Assembly (NCBI GenBank): GCA_017621905.1
Contig: JAGASC010000154.1
Coordinates: 1 to 19,293, forward strand
Length of the DNA: 19,293 bases
DNA from: Roseburia sp.
Lineage (GTDB): Bacteria; Bacillota; Clostridia; Lachnospirales; Lachnospiraceae
Direction of reading: 5' to 3'
Below are positions 1-7,519 of the stretch, piece after piece. Position 1 is the first letter of the stretch; each line of letters begins with the position of its first letter. The notes beneath the pieces were generated by a model that did not search any database, was not told where the DNA came from, and was given only the letters and a program-made list of their open reading frames with translations. Both the position numbers and the translations under genes were made by a program.

Positions 1-398
1 ACGAGAAAAAAACAAAAATTGTGATTACCGAACCGAAAAGCCTCGGTTCCGACCGGGTCATTCCTCTGAATAATTATGCATTGGAGCTTTGCAAAAAATG
101 GTACGCATCTGACCCACAGGCCTATGTCCTGACCGGTGATCCGGAGCGTTATATAGAACCCCGCACCATGCAAAACAAGCTTAAAAAGTATACCAGTGAA
201 TGCGGTCTTTCGGAAGTCCATTTTCATTCTTTGCGGCATACCTTCGCAACAAGATGCGTAGAGGTGGGATTTGAAATCAAATCGCTGAGTGAAATTCTGG
301 GGCACGCCAGCCCGCGCATTACGTTGGAACGATATGTCCACTCCTCACTCGAGCTAAAAAGAGATAATATGGATAAACTTGCAGCAATCGGTTATTGA
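1..398 (+). CDS. Tyrosine recombinase/integrase, C-terminal part (5' end outside window)
   Basis: This is the C-terminal catalytic part of a tyrosine site-specific recombinase (phage integrase/XerC-D family), which cuts and rejoins DNA through a tyrosine-DNA intermediate. The reading frame is open from base 3, so the gene starts before the window; the GTG at 21 is only an internal valine. Codons 3-20 (EKKTKI) look like the lysine-containing beta-hairpin of the fold. Counting from base 21, the catalytic set is H69 and R72 (HSLRHTFATR), H95 (LGHAS) and nucleophile Y105 (RYVHSS). The protein ends about 20 residues after Y105, as is normal. It is followed by a 164-base gap and then a TetR regulator. 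Family assignment is firm. Whether it belongs to an integrated element, acts in phase variation of the downstream locus, or is an unrelated neighbour cannot be decided here. Confidence 0.93.
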   Translation, partial: EKKTKIVITEPKSLGSDRVIPLNNYALELCKKWYASDPQAYVLTGDPERYIEPRTMQNKLKKYTSECGLSEVHFHSLRHTFATRCVEVGFEIKSLSEILGHASPRITLERYVHSSLELKRDNMDKLAAIGY

Positions 399-471
399 TT
401 TATCGCCGTCAAAAATTTAAGTCAATTTTCTTTCAAACACAGTGTTAACGGCAAAATTCTTCTTAAAATGA

Positions 472-488
472 CAGAGTTGTAAACTCTG
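472..488. promoter_or_regulatory. Short perfect inverted repeat upstream of the TetR gene (candidate operator)
   Basis: CAGAGTT (472-478) and AACTCTG (482-488) form a perfect 7-bp inverted repeat around GTA. It lies in the 164-base gap between recombinase and TetR-type regulator, about 75 bases before the regulator's start. TetR-family genes are commonly autoregulated through palindromes in this position, which is the basis of the call. The T-rich stretch (501-511) is about 12 bases away, too far for a standard intrinsic terminator. A very weak -35/-10 pair (TTGTAA 477-482, TATTTT 499-504) overlaps it; I do not rely on that pair. The rest of the gap is AT-rich with nothing else recognisable. 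Confidence 0.3.
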
Positions 489-562
489 CGAATGTAAATA
501 TTTTTATTTTTACTGGAAATTTGTGGCAATTGTTTAACCCTGTGAAAGAAGGTGAAAACACT

Positions 563-1159
563 GTGAAACAAAATGGAATGCGGCTTACCTTAATGAACAG
601 TGCTATCAAGGTGGTGGCCAATGCCGGACTGGACAAAACTACGACCAAAGCGATAGCAACCGATGCGAATCTGAACGAAGTCTACATATATCGTACTTTT
701 GAAGATAAAGACGATTTGTTGATGAGCACCTTTAACAGTCTGGATGATGAACTTCGCTCCTGCATTCTTACAAACTTATTGGATATGGAACAGCGGGAGA
801 TAAAGGGCGAGGAGAGCTGCTGGATGTTTCTGGAAAATATCTGGGAACACATCCTCAGTGACTATGATAAGTGCATCTATTTTATCCGTTTTTATTATTC
901 TCGTTTTTTGGATTCTTATGCAAATAGCGTGCGGAAGAAAAAGTATAGCGAGGTAATTGAGAAGATGCAGCCGGCGTTCATCGAAGGGACGGACGTTTGG
1001 ACAACACTGAATTATATACTCGGTGTTATGTTTTCATTTGCGATAAAAATCATTCGCGGTGAAGATTCAGAAGGGAATTTGACAGCGGAATATGTATTTC
1101 GCTTGATTTACGCTGCACTGCAGCCTCAAATGTCATGGACGCAAAAAAAGAGCGCCTGA
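563..1159 (+). CDS. TetR/AcrR-family transcriptional regulator
   Basis: A 198-residue protein, the usual TetR size. The N-terminal helix-turn-helix is at about residues 26-46 (TTTKAIATDANLNEVYIYRTF region, with the typical Y-x-Y-R/H-F ending), followed by KDDLL at 49-53. The helical C-terminal ligand domain is not recognisable by ligand. I chose the GTG at 563 because AAGAAGGTG lies at the right distance upstream. The frame is open to a TTG at 521, but those 14 extra codons lack a ribosome binding site and precede the usual TetR N-terminus. It heads the + strand gene series, so it may control the polysaccharide genes or only itself. A palindrome at 472-488 is a candidate operator. DNA binding is well supported by the motif; the target and ligand are unknown. 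Confidence 0.88.
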   Translation: MKQNGMRLTLMNSAIKVVANAGLDKTTTKAIATDANLNEVYIYRTFEDKDDLLMSTFNSLDDELRSCILTNLLDMEQREIKGEESCWMFLENIWEHILSDYDKCIYFIRFYYSRFLDSYANSVRKKKYSEVIEKMQPAFIEGTDVWTTLNYILGVMFSFAIKIIRGEDSEGNLTAEYVFRLIYAALQPQMSWTQKKSA

Positions 1160-1282
1160 TTATGACAGCGAGGGCAGATGTGGGGAAAAAGTGATATAAA
1201 AAATTTTGCATATAAGACCGGGGGAAATGATGAATTTAAAAAGACATATTTTCCCTGGTACTTGTTTTGTGTTGACAGGGAA

Positions 1283-2548
1283 ATGAATACATATTTTTTA
1301 GAGGCTCTGAAAGCTTCATTGAAAAACGAAAAAGTAGACTGGAATGATGAACACCGGTGCGAAATGCAGCTGACAGATTGGCAGGATATGTTTCGGCTGG
1401 CAGACACTCATAAAGTAATGCCGCTGATATACGAAGCCGTTTACAGCTGTCCGGCGGCGAAAAAGCTGAATCCGGAGTTCCTGGCACCTTTCAAAAAAAG
1501 AACCGTGCATGAGGTAATGCGACAGACCATCAAAACGAATGAATTTTTGGCTTTAAATCAGCATTTGCGGGAAGCGGGCATAAGACCGCTGGTGGTGAAA
1601 GGACTCATATGCCGCAGCTTGTATCCCCGGCCGGATTACAGACAATCCGGCGACGAGGATATACTGGTACCGGAAGAGCAGTTCGAAAAATGCCATGAAG
1701 TGCTGCTTTCCTACGGGATGCAGCCGGTGGATGCGCGGCAGGATATTTCTTCGGCTCATGAGATTTCTTACCGTAAATGCGGCAGTCTTTTGTACATTGA
1801 ATTACATAAAACCCTGTTTCCGCCGGAGGCCGAGGCTTATGGCGAATGGAACCACTATTTTAAGCAGGTACATAAACGTCCTCTGGAACTATCTGTACAG
1901 GATGAAACAATACTTACCATGAATCACACGGATCATATGTTTTATCTGATTTGCCACGCTTTTAAGCATTTCCTTCACAGCGGCTTCGGTATCCGGCAGG
2001 TGTGCGATATTAATATGTATGCCAACACCTACGGAAATCATATCGACTGGCAAAAAGTGCTGGTGCAGTGCAGAGAAATCAGAGCGGAAAAATTTACGGC
2101 GGCTCTGTTTCGGATAGGAGAAAATTATCTGGGTTTTCCTCAGGCTTTGGTATGTATGAGAGAAGAGTGCCGACCGGAAGAATGGGGCGATATCCATGTG
2201 GACGAGGTACCATTGCTTTTGGACCTGCTGTCGGGCGGTATCTACGGCAGCGCAGATATGAGCCGGAAACACAGCAGTAATATCACCCTGGGTGCAGTAG
2301 TCTCCCGAAAAAAAGGGAAGAAATTCGATACTTCCCTGATAAGAACCGTATTTCCTGCCGCAAAAAAGCTGGAGAGCCGTTATCCCTGTCTGAAAAAGCG
2401 ACCATATCTTCTTCCAATCATGTGGATTGACCGCATGGTGAAATACGGGAAAGAGACAAAGAAAACCGCTGGAAATGATGCGGCAGAAAGTATTAAGATT
2501 GGAAACCGCAGAATCGAACTTATGAAAAATTATGGAATTATTGATTAA
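1283..2548 (+). CDS. Nucleotidyltransferase-family protein (NTP_transf_5-like)
   Basis: A soluble protein of 421 residues from the ATG at 1283. The core is at about residues 100-180: a Lys-Gly pair (K106-G107), R120 and the acidic signature GDEDILV (D124, D126), then YIELHKTL (E173, H175). This order matches the 'uncharacterised nucleotidyltransferase' family PF14907, whose members are thought to transfer a nucleotide or related group; substrates are mostly unknown. The start is uncertain. An ATG at 1178 gives 456 residues, but the extra 35 do not look like the family start, whereas MNTYFLEALKASL does. Neither ATG has well-spaced Shine-Dalgarno sequence. It ends 11 bases before the dehydratase gene, so co-transcription is likely. 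Related proteins occur beside peptide-export genes in some RiPP clusters, which is interesting given the S26 and ABC genes downstream. Confidence 0.75.
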   Translation: MNTYFLEALKASLKNEKVDWNDEHRCEMQLTDWQDMFRLADTHKVMPLIYEAVYSCPAAKKLNPEFLAPFKKRTVHEVMRQTIKTNEFLALNQHLREAGIRPLVVKGLICRSLYPRPDYRQSGDEDILVPEEQFEKCHEVLLSYGMQPVDARQDISSAHEISYRKCGSLLYIELHKTLFPPEAEAYGEWNHYFKQVHKRPLELSVQDETILTMNHTDHMFYLICHAFKHFLHSGFGIRQVCDINMYANTYGNHIDWQKVLVQCREIRAEKFTAALFRIGENYLGFPQALVCMREECRPEEWGDIHVDEVPLLLDLLSGGIYGSADMSRKHSSNITLGAVVSRKKGKKFDTSLIRTVFPAAKKLESRYPCLKKRPYLLPIMWIDRMVKYGKETKKTAGNDAAESIKIGNRRIELMKNYGIID

Positions 2549-2559
2549 GCGTAAAACAG

Positions 2560-4443
2560 ATGAAAAATAAATTTTTGAAAATGGAGAATTTTTTTGAAAA
2601 AAAGGCACCAAAAAACAGAATATTTTTGCTGGTATTCGCGGATATCCTTTTGATCGTACTTTCCGGTTTTCTGGCCTTATATATCCGGCATGATTTTAAA
2701 TTTGAAAATATGGATATGCAGTTTGTGAAGGCTGAGGCTATGACATTGCCCCTGCATTTGCTTGTCACTCTTACCTTATTTGTCTTCTTCAAATTATACC
2801 GGAGTGTGTGGCAGTTTGCCAGCACAAATGAATTATTGAATATCATAGGAGCCTGTACCATAAGTATTGTGCTGGAAATCATATACATGGCAATTTTGAA
2901 GGTACGTATGCCGGTCTCCTATTATCCGATGAAATATATCATCTTGGTTGTCGGGGTTACGGTTGTCCGTTTTACCTACCGCATTTTACGTACCATGCAG
3001 GAAGCAAGAGTGGGAAGTGGGAAGCGGGAACGAAAGCGAATCATGGTGATAGGCGGCGGAGAGGCCGGCGCCATGATCATCAAGGAGATCCAGAACAGCC
3101 ACTACTTAGACCAGCAGGTTTGCTGTATTGTAGACGATGATCCCTTTAAACAGGGAAAATACATCCGGGGAATCGAAGTCATGGGCACCAGGGAGGACAT
3201 CTGCCGACTGGCTTTTGAACAGAAAATCAATGAAATTATCGTGGCCATGCCCTCTGTGCCCAAGGCAAAGGTAAAGGATATTTTAAATATATGTAAGGAA
3301 ACAAACTGTAACATGCGGGTCGTGCCGGGGCTTTACCAGCTTATCAACGGAGATGTCAGTGTCTCCGGCCTGCGCAAAGTGGAAATCGAAGACCTGCTGG
3401 GCAGAGAACCCATAAAAATTCAGCTGGATCAGGTCATGGACTATGTGTCCGGAAAAGTGGTACTGGTCACCGGCGGAGGTGGTTCCATCGGAAGTGAACT
3501 GTGCCGTCAGCTGGCATCCCACACGCCGAAACAGCTTATCATTGTAGACATTTACGAAAATAATGCCTATGAGATTCAACAGGAACTGCAGGAAAAACAT
3601 CCGGACCTGAATATGGTGGTCCTGATTGCATCGGTCCGCAATACAAACCGGATGGACAAAATCTTCGAACAGTACCGACCGGAAATTGTATATCATGCGG
3701 CAGCCCATAAGCATGTGCCTCTGATGGAGTACAGCCCAAACGAGGCCATCAAAAATAACGTATTTGGTACTTACAAAACAGCAATGGCAGCAGATAAATA
3801 CGGGGTCAGACGATTTGTTCTCATTTCCACAGATAAGGCGGTAAACCCCACCAACATCATGGGCGCCTCCAAACGAATCTGCGAGATGATCATCCAGACC
3901 ATGAACAATCACTCTAAAACCGATTTCGTGGCAGTTCGTTTTGGAAACGTGTTGGGAAGCAATGGCAGCGTGATTCCCAAATTTAAAAAGCAAATCGAAC
4001 ACGGCGGACCGGTCACGGTAACACACCCGGACATCATCCGCTACTTCATGACCATTCCGGAGGCCGTGTCCCTGGTACTTCAGGCGGGAGCACTGGCCAA
4101 AGGCGGAGAGATATTTGTGCTGGATATGGGAGAGCCGGTAAAAATTCTGGACCTGGCCAAAAACCTGATCCGGCTGTCAGGATACAAACCTTTTGAGGAT
4201 ATAGAAATCAAGTTTACCGGTCTAAGACCGGGAGAAAAGCTTTATGAGGAACTCCTTATGAGCGAGGAAGGCTTAAAGGAAACAGAAAACAGTCTGATTC
4301 ACATCGGAAAACCCATAGAACTGGACGAGGAACTTTTCCTTCGTCAATTGGAGGAACTGCGGGTAATTGCCGAAGAGGATCGGGGAGATATTCGTAAGAA
4401 AGTACAGGAAATCGTACCTACCTATGTATACGAAAGTAATTAA
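2560..4443 (+). CDS. Membrane-bound nucleoside-diphosphate-sugar dehydratase/epimerase (CapD/FlaA1/WbpM type)
   Basis: A 627-residue protein with the full long-form architecture. About four N-terminal membrane helices lie within residues 21-142. A first Rossmann domain has VIGGGEAGA at 164-171. A second, catalytic short-chain dehydrogenase domain has TGGGGSIG at 304-311. The active site shows the SMK pattern known from WbpM/FlaA1 relatives instead of SYK: S423-T424 (STDKA), M434 and K438 (MGASKR). RFGNVLGS follows. Such enzymes convert UDP-GlcNAc to a 4-keto-6-deoxy or epimerised intermediate on the inner membrane face for capsule, O-antigen or glycan assembly. Neighbours are a nucleotidyltransferase-family gene upstream and an S26-like gene 21 bases downstream. 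No aminotransferase or reductase that would complete UDP-QuiNAc or bacillosamine is visible nearby, so the end product is unknown. An alternative start is the ATG at 2581. Family very secure; exact reaction not. Confidence 0.95.
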   Translation: MKNKFLKMENFFEKKAPKNRIFLLVFADILLIVLSGFLALYIRHDFKFENMDMQFVKAEAMTLPLHLLVTLTLFVFFKLYRSVWQFASTNELLNIIGACTISIVLEIIYMAILKVRMPVSYYPMKYIILVVGVTVVRFTYRILRTMQEARVGSGKRERKRIMVIGGGEAGAMIIKEIQNSHYLDQQVCCIVDDDPFKQGKYIRGIEVMGTREDICRLAFEQKINEIIVAMPSVPKAKVKDILNICKETNCNMRVVPGLYQLINGDVSVSGLRKVEIEDLLGREPIKIQLDQVMDYVSGKVVLVTGGGGSIGSELCRQLASHTPKQLIIVDIYENNAYEIQQELQEKHPDLNMVVLIASVRNTNRMDKIFEQYRPEIVYHAAAHKHVPLMEYSPNEAIKNNVFGTYKTAMAADKYGVRRFVLISTDKAVNPTNIMGASKRICEMIIQTMNNHSKTDFVAVRFGNVLGSNGSVIPKFKKQIEHGGPVTVTHPDIIRYFMTIPEAVSLVLQAGALAKGGEIFVLDMGEPVKILDLAKNLIRLSGYKPFEDIEIKFTGLRPGEKLYEELLMSEEGLKETENSLIHIGKPIELDEELFLRQLEELRVIAEEDRGDIRKKVQEIVPTYVYESN

Positions 4444-4464
4444 TAGGAAAGGAAGTATTCACAG

Positions 4465-4917
4465 GTGGAGGAATCGATAAGAATCGTTGATATATATGAG
4501 TACATGCCTGTTTTAAGAGAACTGTTAGGGGAAGGGAAAGAAGTTTCGCTTACCATCACAGGAAACAGCATGGCCCCTTTTCTGGTCCATGGCCGTGATG
4601 TTGTGGTGATTGCAAATCCGGACGGTAACTGGAAAAAAGGGGATATCGCCTTGTTTCAGAGAAAAACATCACAATACATCCTGCACCGTATTTGCCGTGT
4701 GGATAAAAACGGAAACTGTTTTTTTATCGGAGACGGGCAGCAGATTGTGGAAGGGCCGATTGCACCGGAGCAGATTTTCGGCAAAATCGTTGCCGCCAGG
4801 CGAAAAGGAAAATGGGAAAAACCGGGCACCTTCTGGTGGGAGTTTTTCCGGCATATATGGTTATATATCGTACCGCTGCGCCCGATATGCCATCGGGTAT
4901 ATCGTTTGCTAAGATAG
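4465..4917 (+). CDS. S24/S26-family (signal peptidase-like) protein with Ser/His dyad
   Basis: A small protein (150 residues) starting at a GTG preceded by GGAAAGGAAG with 9-base spacing. Near the N-terminus is the serine box GNSMAPFL (S35), typical of S24/S26 peptidases. The second catalytic box reads YILHRICRV, which places His (H74) where bacterial type I signal peptidases usually have Lys; Ser/His dyads are known from SipW/ER-type signal peptidases. There is no clear N-terminal membrane anchor, only a hydrophobic patch near residues 126-138. It sits 21 bases after the dehydratase and 28 bases before an ABC exporter that lacks its own peptidase domain. A role in trimming an exported peptide is therefore possible but inferred. 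No candidate substrate is encoded next to it. The serine box makes the family call good; the activity is unproven. Confidence 0.8.
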   Translation: MEESIRIVDIYEYMPVLRELLGEGKEVSLTITGNSMAPFLVHGRDVVVIANPDGNWKKGDIALFQRKTSQYILHRICRVDKNGNCFFIGDGQQIVEGPIAPEQIFGKIVAARRKGKWEKPGTFWWEFFRHIWLYIVPLRPICHRVYRLLR

Positions 4918-4945
4918 TTAGATTTGGAAGGGTAACAGACGGTCC

Positions 4946-6697
4946 ATGGAAACACTTAAGATATTGTGGAAAAAACTGAAAGACGGCAGTATCCGGGAAA
5001 TGTGGGAGGAATGGAAGTGGATTTATGCCTATGGGCGCCGCTACAAAAAAGAAATCGTCCTCTACGTGATTTTCGGTATCATCGGCACCTGCATGACCTT
5101 GATCAGCAGTATCGCATCCAAAAATCTCATCGATATCGTTACCGGTGTGCAGAAAGACAGAATACTGCCTATGGCGGTCATCATGGTGGGCATGGCGGTG
5201 ATTTCCATTCTCTTTCAGGCTGCCATGTCCAGAATATCTGCGCAAATTAATATTCGTATTCAGAATGATGTGCAGGCGGATGTGTATGAAAAGCTGATGA
5301 AAGTAAACTGGCTGGACCTTTCCCGCTATGCCAGCGGAGACATCTTAAATCGTTTTGTTTCGGATACCTCCACAGTGGCCGGCAGTGCCATCGGCTGGTT
5401 CCCGACCCTGTTGACTAGCAGCGTCAGCTTTATCGCTTCCCTTTGCGTTATTTTGTACTACGACCCCACCATGGCATTGATTGCACTTTTAAATGCACCG
5501 GCCATGCTGATTGTTTCCCGGCTGCTTTTGGGAAAGCTTCGCCGTTCCACGGGGGAGGTAAAGCGGGTGAACAGCGAGGTGATGGCCTTTGAACAGGAAA
5601 CCTTCTATAACATAGATTCGATCAAATCCTTTGATTTGGCAGATTTGTTCGGAGAGAGGCTTCAGGGGTTTTTGCAGACGTTTCGTCAGGCAAATCTGGA
5701 CTATAATATGCTCTCCGTCCGGACAAAGGCCGTGTTATCCATCCTTGGAACCCTGATCCAGTATGCAGGTTATGGCTGGGGTGTGTACCGGTTGTGGACC
5801 GGGCACATTTCCTATGGAGAGATGATGCTGTTTCTGCAGCTGGCCTCCAGACTCTCCTCGAATCTGAACTCCATTGTTTCCATTGTGCCCTCTACCATTG
5901 GGGCGACGGCCTCCGCAGGGCGTCTGATGGAAATACTGAATTTGCCTCACGAGGAAAAAATCGAGGCACCGGAGGCTTTGGATGCACTGGCCGGACAGGG
6001 CTTTCGCATACAGCTGGAAAATGTAACTTTTTCTTATAGAGATGAAAAAAACATACTGGCGGAATCAAATTTTAGGGCAGCGCCCGGCGAAATCGTTGCC
6101 CTGGTGGGACCTTCCGGAGAAGGTAAGACTACATTGATTCGTATGTTTTTAGGTTTGATTGTGCCCTCCGCCGGAAAAGCAGTGCTTGGTGGTGCGGACG
6201 GCAATGAAATAGCGTTAAATGCTGCAACCCGCAAATATTTTTCTTATGTACCCCAGGGAAACAGCCTCTTCTCCGGAACCGTTGCACAAAACCTGAAGCT
6301 GGGAAAGGAAGATGCCACAGAAGAGGAGATGGAGGAGGCACTGAAAGCAGCCTGCGCCTGGGAATTTGTCAGCGAACTGCCGGGCGGTATTCATGGCACA
6401 CTGGGAGAAAAAGGGCGAGGCCTCTCCGAGGGACAGGCCCAGCGTATCGCCATTGCCAGAGCGGTGCTTAAGGATGCGCCGGTACTCCTTTTGGATGAGG
6501 CCACTTCGGCGCTGGATGTGGCAACGGAGCGAAAGGTGCTTAAGAATATTATGAAAAGCAGGCCGAACCGGACCTGCATCGTGACGACACACCGCCCCAG
6601 CGTGCTTGGCATGTGCCGGAGAGTCTACCGGGTCATGGATGCAGAGATTGTGGAGTTAGATCAGGAAGAATCCGAAAGATTGGCGATAAATTTTTAA
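4946..6697 (+). CDS. ABC exporter, fused transmembrane and ATPase domains
   Basis: A 583-residue half-transporter of the ABC-B export type. The membrane domain spans residues about 35-325, with helices near 36-56, 73-93, 152-172, 175-195, 262-282 and 291-315. The ATPase domain has Walker A GPSGEGKTT (388-396), Q-loop YVPQG (434-438), signature LSEGQ (493-497; the usual second Gly is Glu), Walker B VLLLDEATSALD (513-524) and the switch His H549. No C39 peptidase domain is fused at the N-terminus. The ATG at 4946 has GGAAGGG 13 bases upstream, rather far; an internal ATG at 5000 is less likely. It is flanked by the S26-like gene and the CpsB-type phosphatase. Possible cargo is a peptide or lipid/oligosaccharide; the sequence does not decide. 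It differs from two-component capsule exporters (Wzm/Wzt). Confidence 0.93.
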   Translation: METLKILWKKLKDGSIREMWEEWKWIYAYGRRYKKEIVLYVIFGIIGTCMTLISSIASKNLIDIVTGVQKDRILPMAVIMVGMAVISILFQAAMSRISAQINIRIQNDVQADVYEKLMKVNWLDLSRYASGDILNRFVSDTSTVAGSAIGWFPTLLTSSVSFIASLCVILYYDPTMALIALLNAPAMLIVSRLLLGKLRRSTGEVKRVNSEVMAFEQETFYNIDSIKSFDLADLFGERLQGFLQTFRQANLDYNMLSVRTKAVLSILGTLIQYAGYGWGVYRLWTGHISYGEMMLFLQLASRLSSNLNSIVSIVPSTIGATASAGRLMEILNLPHEEKIEAPEALDALAGQGFRIQLENVTFSYRDEKNILAESNFRAAPGEIVALVGPSGEGKTTLIRMFLGLIVPSAGKAVLGGADGNEIALNAATRKYFSYVPQGNSLFSGTVAQNLKLGKEDATEEEMEEALKAACAWEFVSELPGGIHGTLGEKGRGLSEGQAQRIAIARAVLKDAPVLLLDEATSALDVATERKVLKNIMKSRPNRTCIVTTHRPSVLGMCRRVYRVMDAEIVELDQEESERLAINF

Positions 6698-6743
6698 AGT
6701 AACAAAGGCGATGAAGAAAACAGTAATCAGAAAGGAGGTACTC

Positions 6744-7502
6744 ATGGTTGATTTGCATGCACATATATTACCGGGAGTGGACGATGGTTCCGGGAGCATG
6801 GGAGAGTCACTGCAGATGGCCCGTTTGGCGGCAGAAAGCGGTGTGCGTGCCATGGCCGTGACACCTCATTGTAATATACCTGACACATTTGACAATTACG
6901 ACGGGGAAGAGTTTCGGAAAAAATTTGCGGCTTTTCAGGAAGAAGTCAAAAAAGAGGGGATTCCGCTGGAACTGTTCATCGGCATGGAGGTCTATGCGAG
7001 AGATAATCTGGTGGAATTGATCCGTGGCAGGAAGCTGATTCCGCTGAATGACGGCAGGTATCTGCTCATAGAATTCCCCTTTAATGAGGATGGGGATTGG
7101 ATGACTTTTCTCTTGAATGTAGTGTTGGAGAAAGGCTATGTGCCCCTGGTGGCTCATCCGGAGCGGTATTATTCGGTGCAGGCAGATCCGGGTCTGGCCT
7201 ATGCATGGGTCTGTATGGGATGTGCACTGCAGGTCAATAAGGGGAGCATCCTTGGGTCCTTCGGCAGAAAGGCCAGGCAAACAGCAACGCTTCTTTTGGA
7301 ACACGAATTGGCAGCCTGCGTGGCCAGTGATGCACATCACGCAGAATACCGGACCCCGCATATGGCCAGGGTGGAAGAGTATCTGAGGCAGACATTTGGT
7401 GAGAGCTGTGTACAGCTGCTGCTTTGGGGGAATCCGGCGAGAATCCTAAATGGCGATAGAATAATACTTCCGGAGCCAAGAGGTTTTCAAAGAAGATGGT
7501 AA
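6744..7502 (+). CDS. cpsB: Tyrosine-protein phosphatase, CpsB/CapC (PHP) type
   Basis: A 252-residue metal-dependent phosphatase of the PHP superfamily that removes phosphate from the tyrosine cluster of BY-kinases in capsule synthesis. The start at 6744 is fixed by AGGAGG (6733-6738) and by the family's N-terminal signature HAHILPGVDDG, which supplies H5 and H7. Further metal ligands are H42 (TPHCN), E82 (GMEVY), H138 (AHPERY), D196 and H198 (SDAHH). All expected ligands are present, so the enzyme should be active. It lies 46 bases after the ABC exporter and 17 before the Ig-like membrane protein, and upstream of the two kinases it should act on. The order phosphatase then kinase is the normal CPS regulatory arrangement; the interposed Ig-like gene is extra. 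Confidence 0.94.
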   Translation: MVDLHAHILPGVDDGSGSMGESLQMARLAAESGVRAMAVTPHCNIPDTFDNYDGEEFRKKFAAFQEEVKKEGIPLELFIGMEVYARDNLVELIRGRKLIPLNDGRYLLIEFPFNEDGDWMTFLLNVVLEKGYVPLVAHPERYYSVQADPGLAYAWVCMGCALQVNKGSILGSFGRKARQTATLLLEHELAACVASDAHHAEYRTPHMARVEEYLRQTFGESCVQLLLWGNPARILNGDRIILPEPRGFQRRW

Positions 7503-7519
7503 GAGCGTAGGAGTGAAGC

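Noticed and set aside
1889..2611. 240-codon reverse-strand open frame
   Set aside because: It is antisense to the nucleotidyltransferase-family gene, with no ribosome binding site or recognisable domain; it is a shadow of the real gene.
3283..4026. 247-codon reverse-strand open frame
   Set aside because: Antisense to the dehydratase catalytic domain, which is clearly coding on the + strand; no domain recognised.
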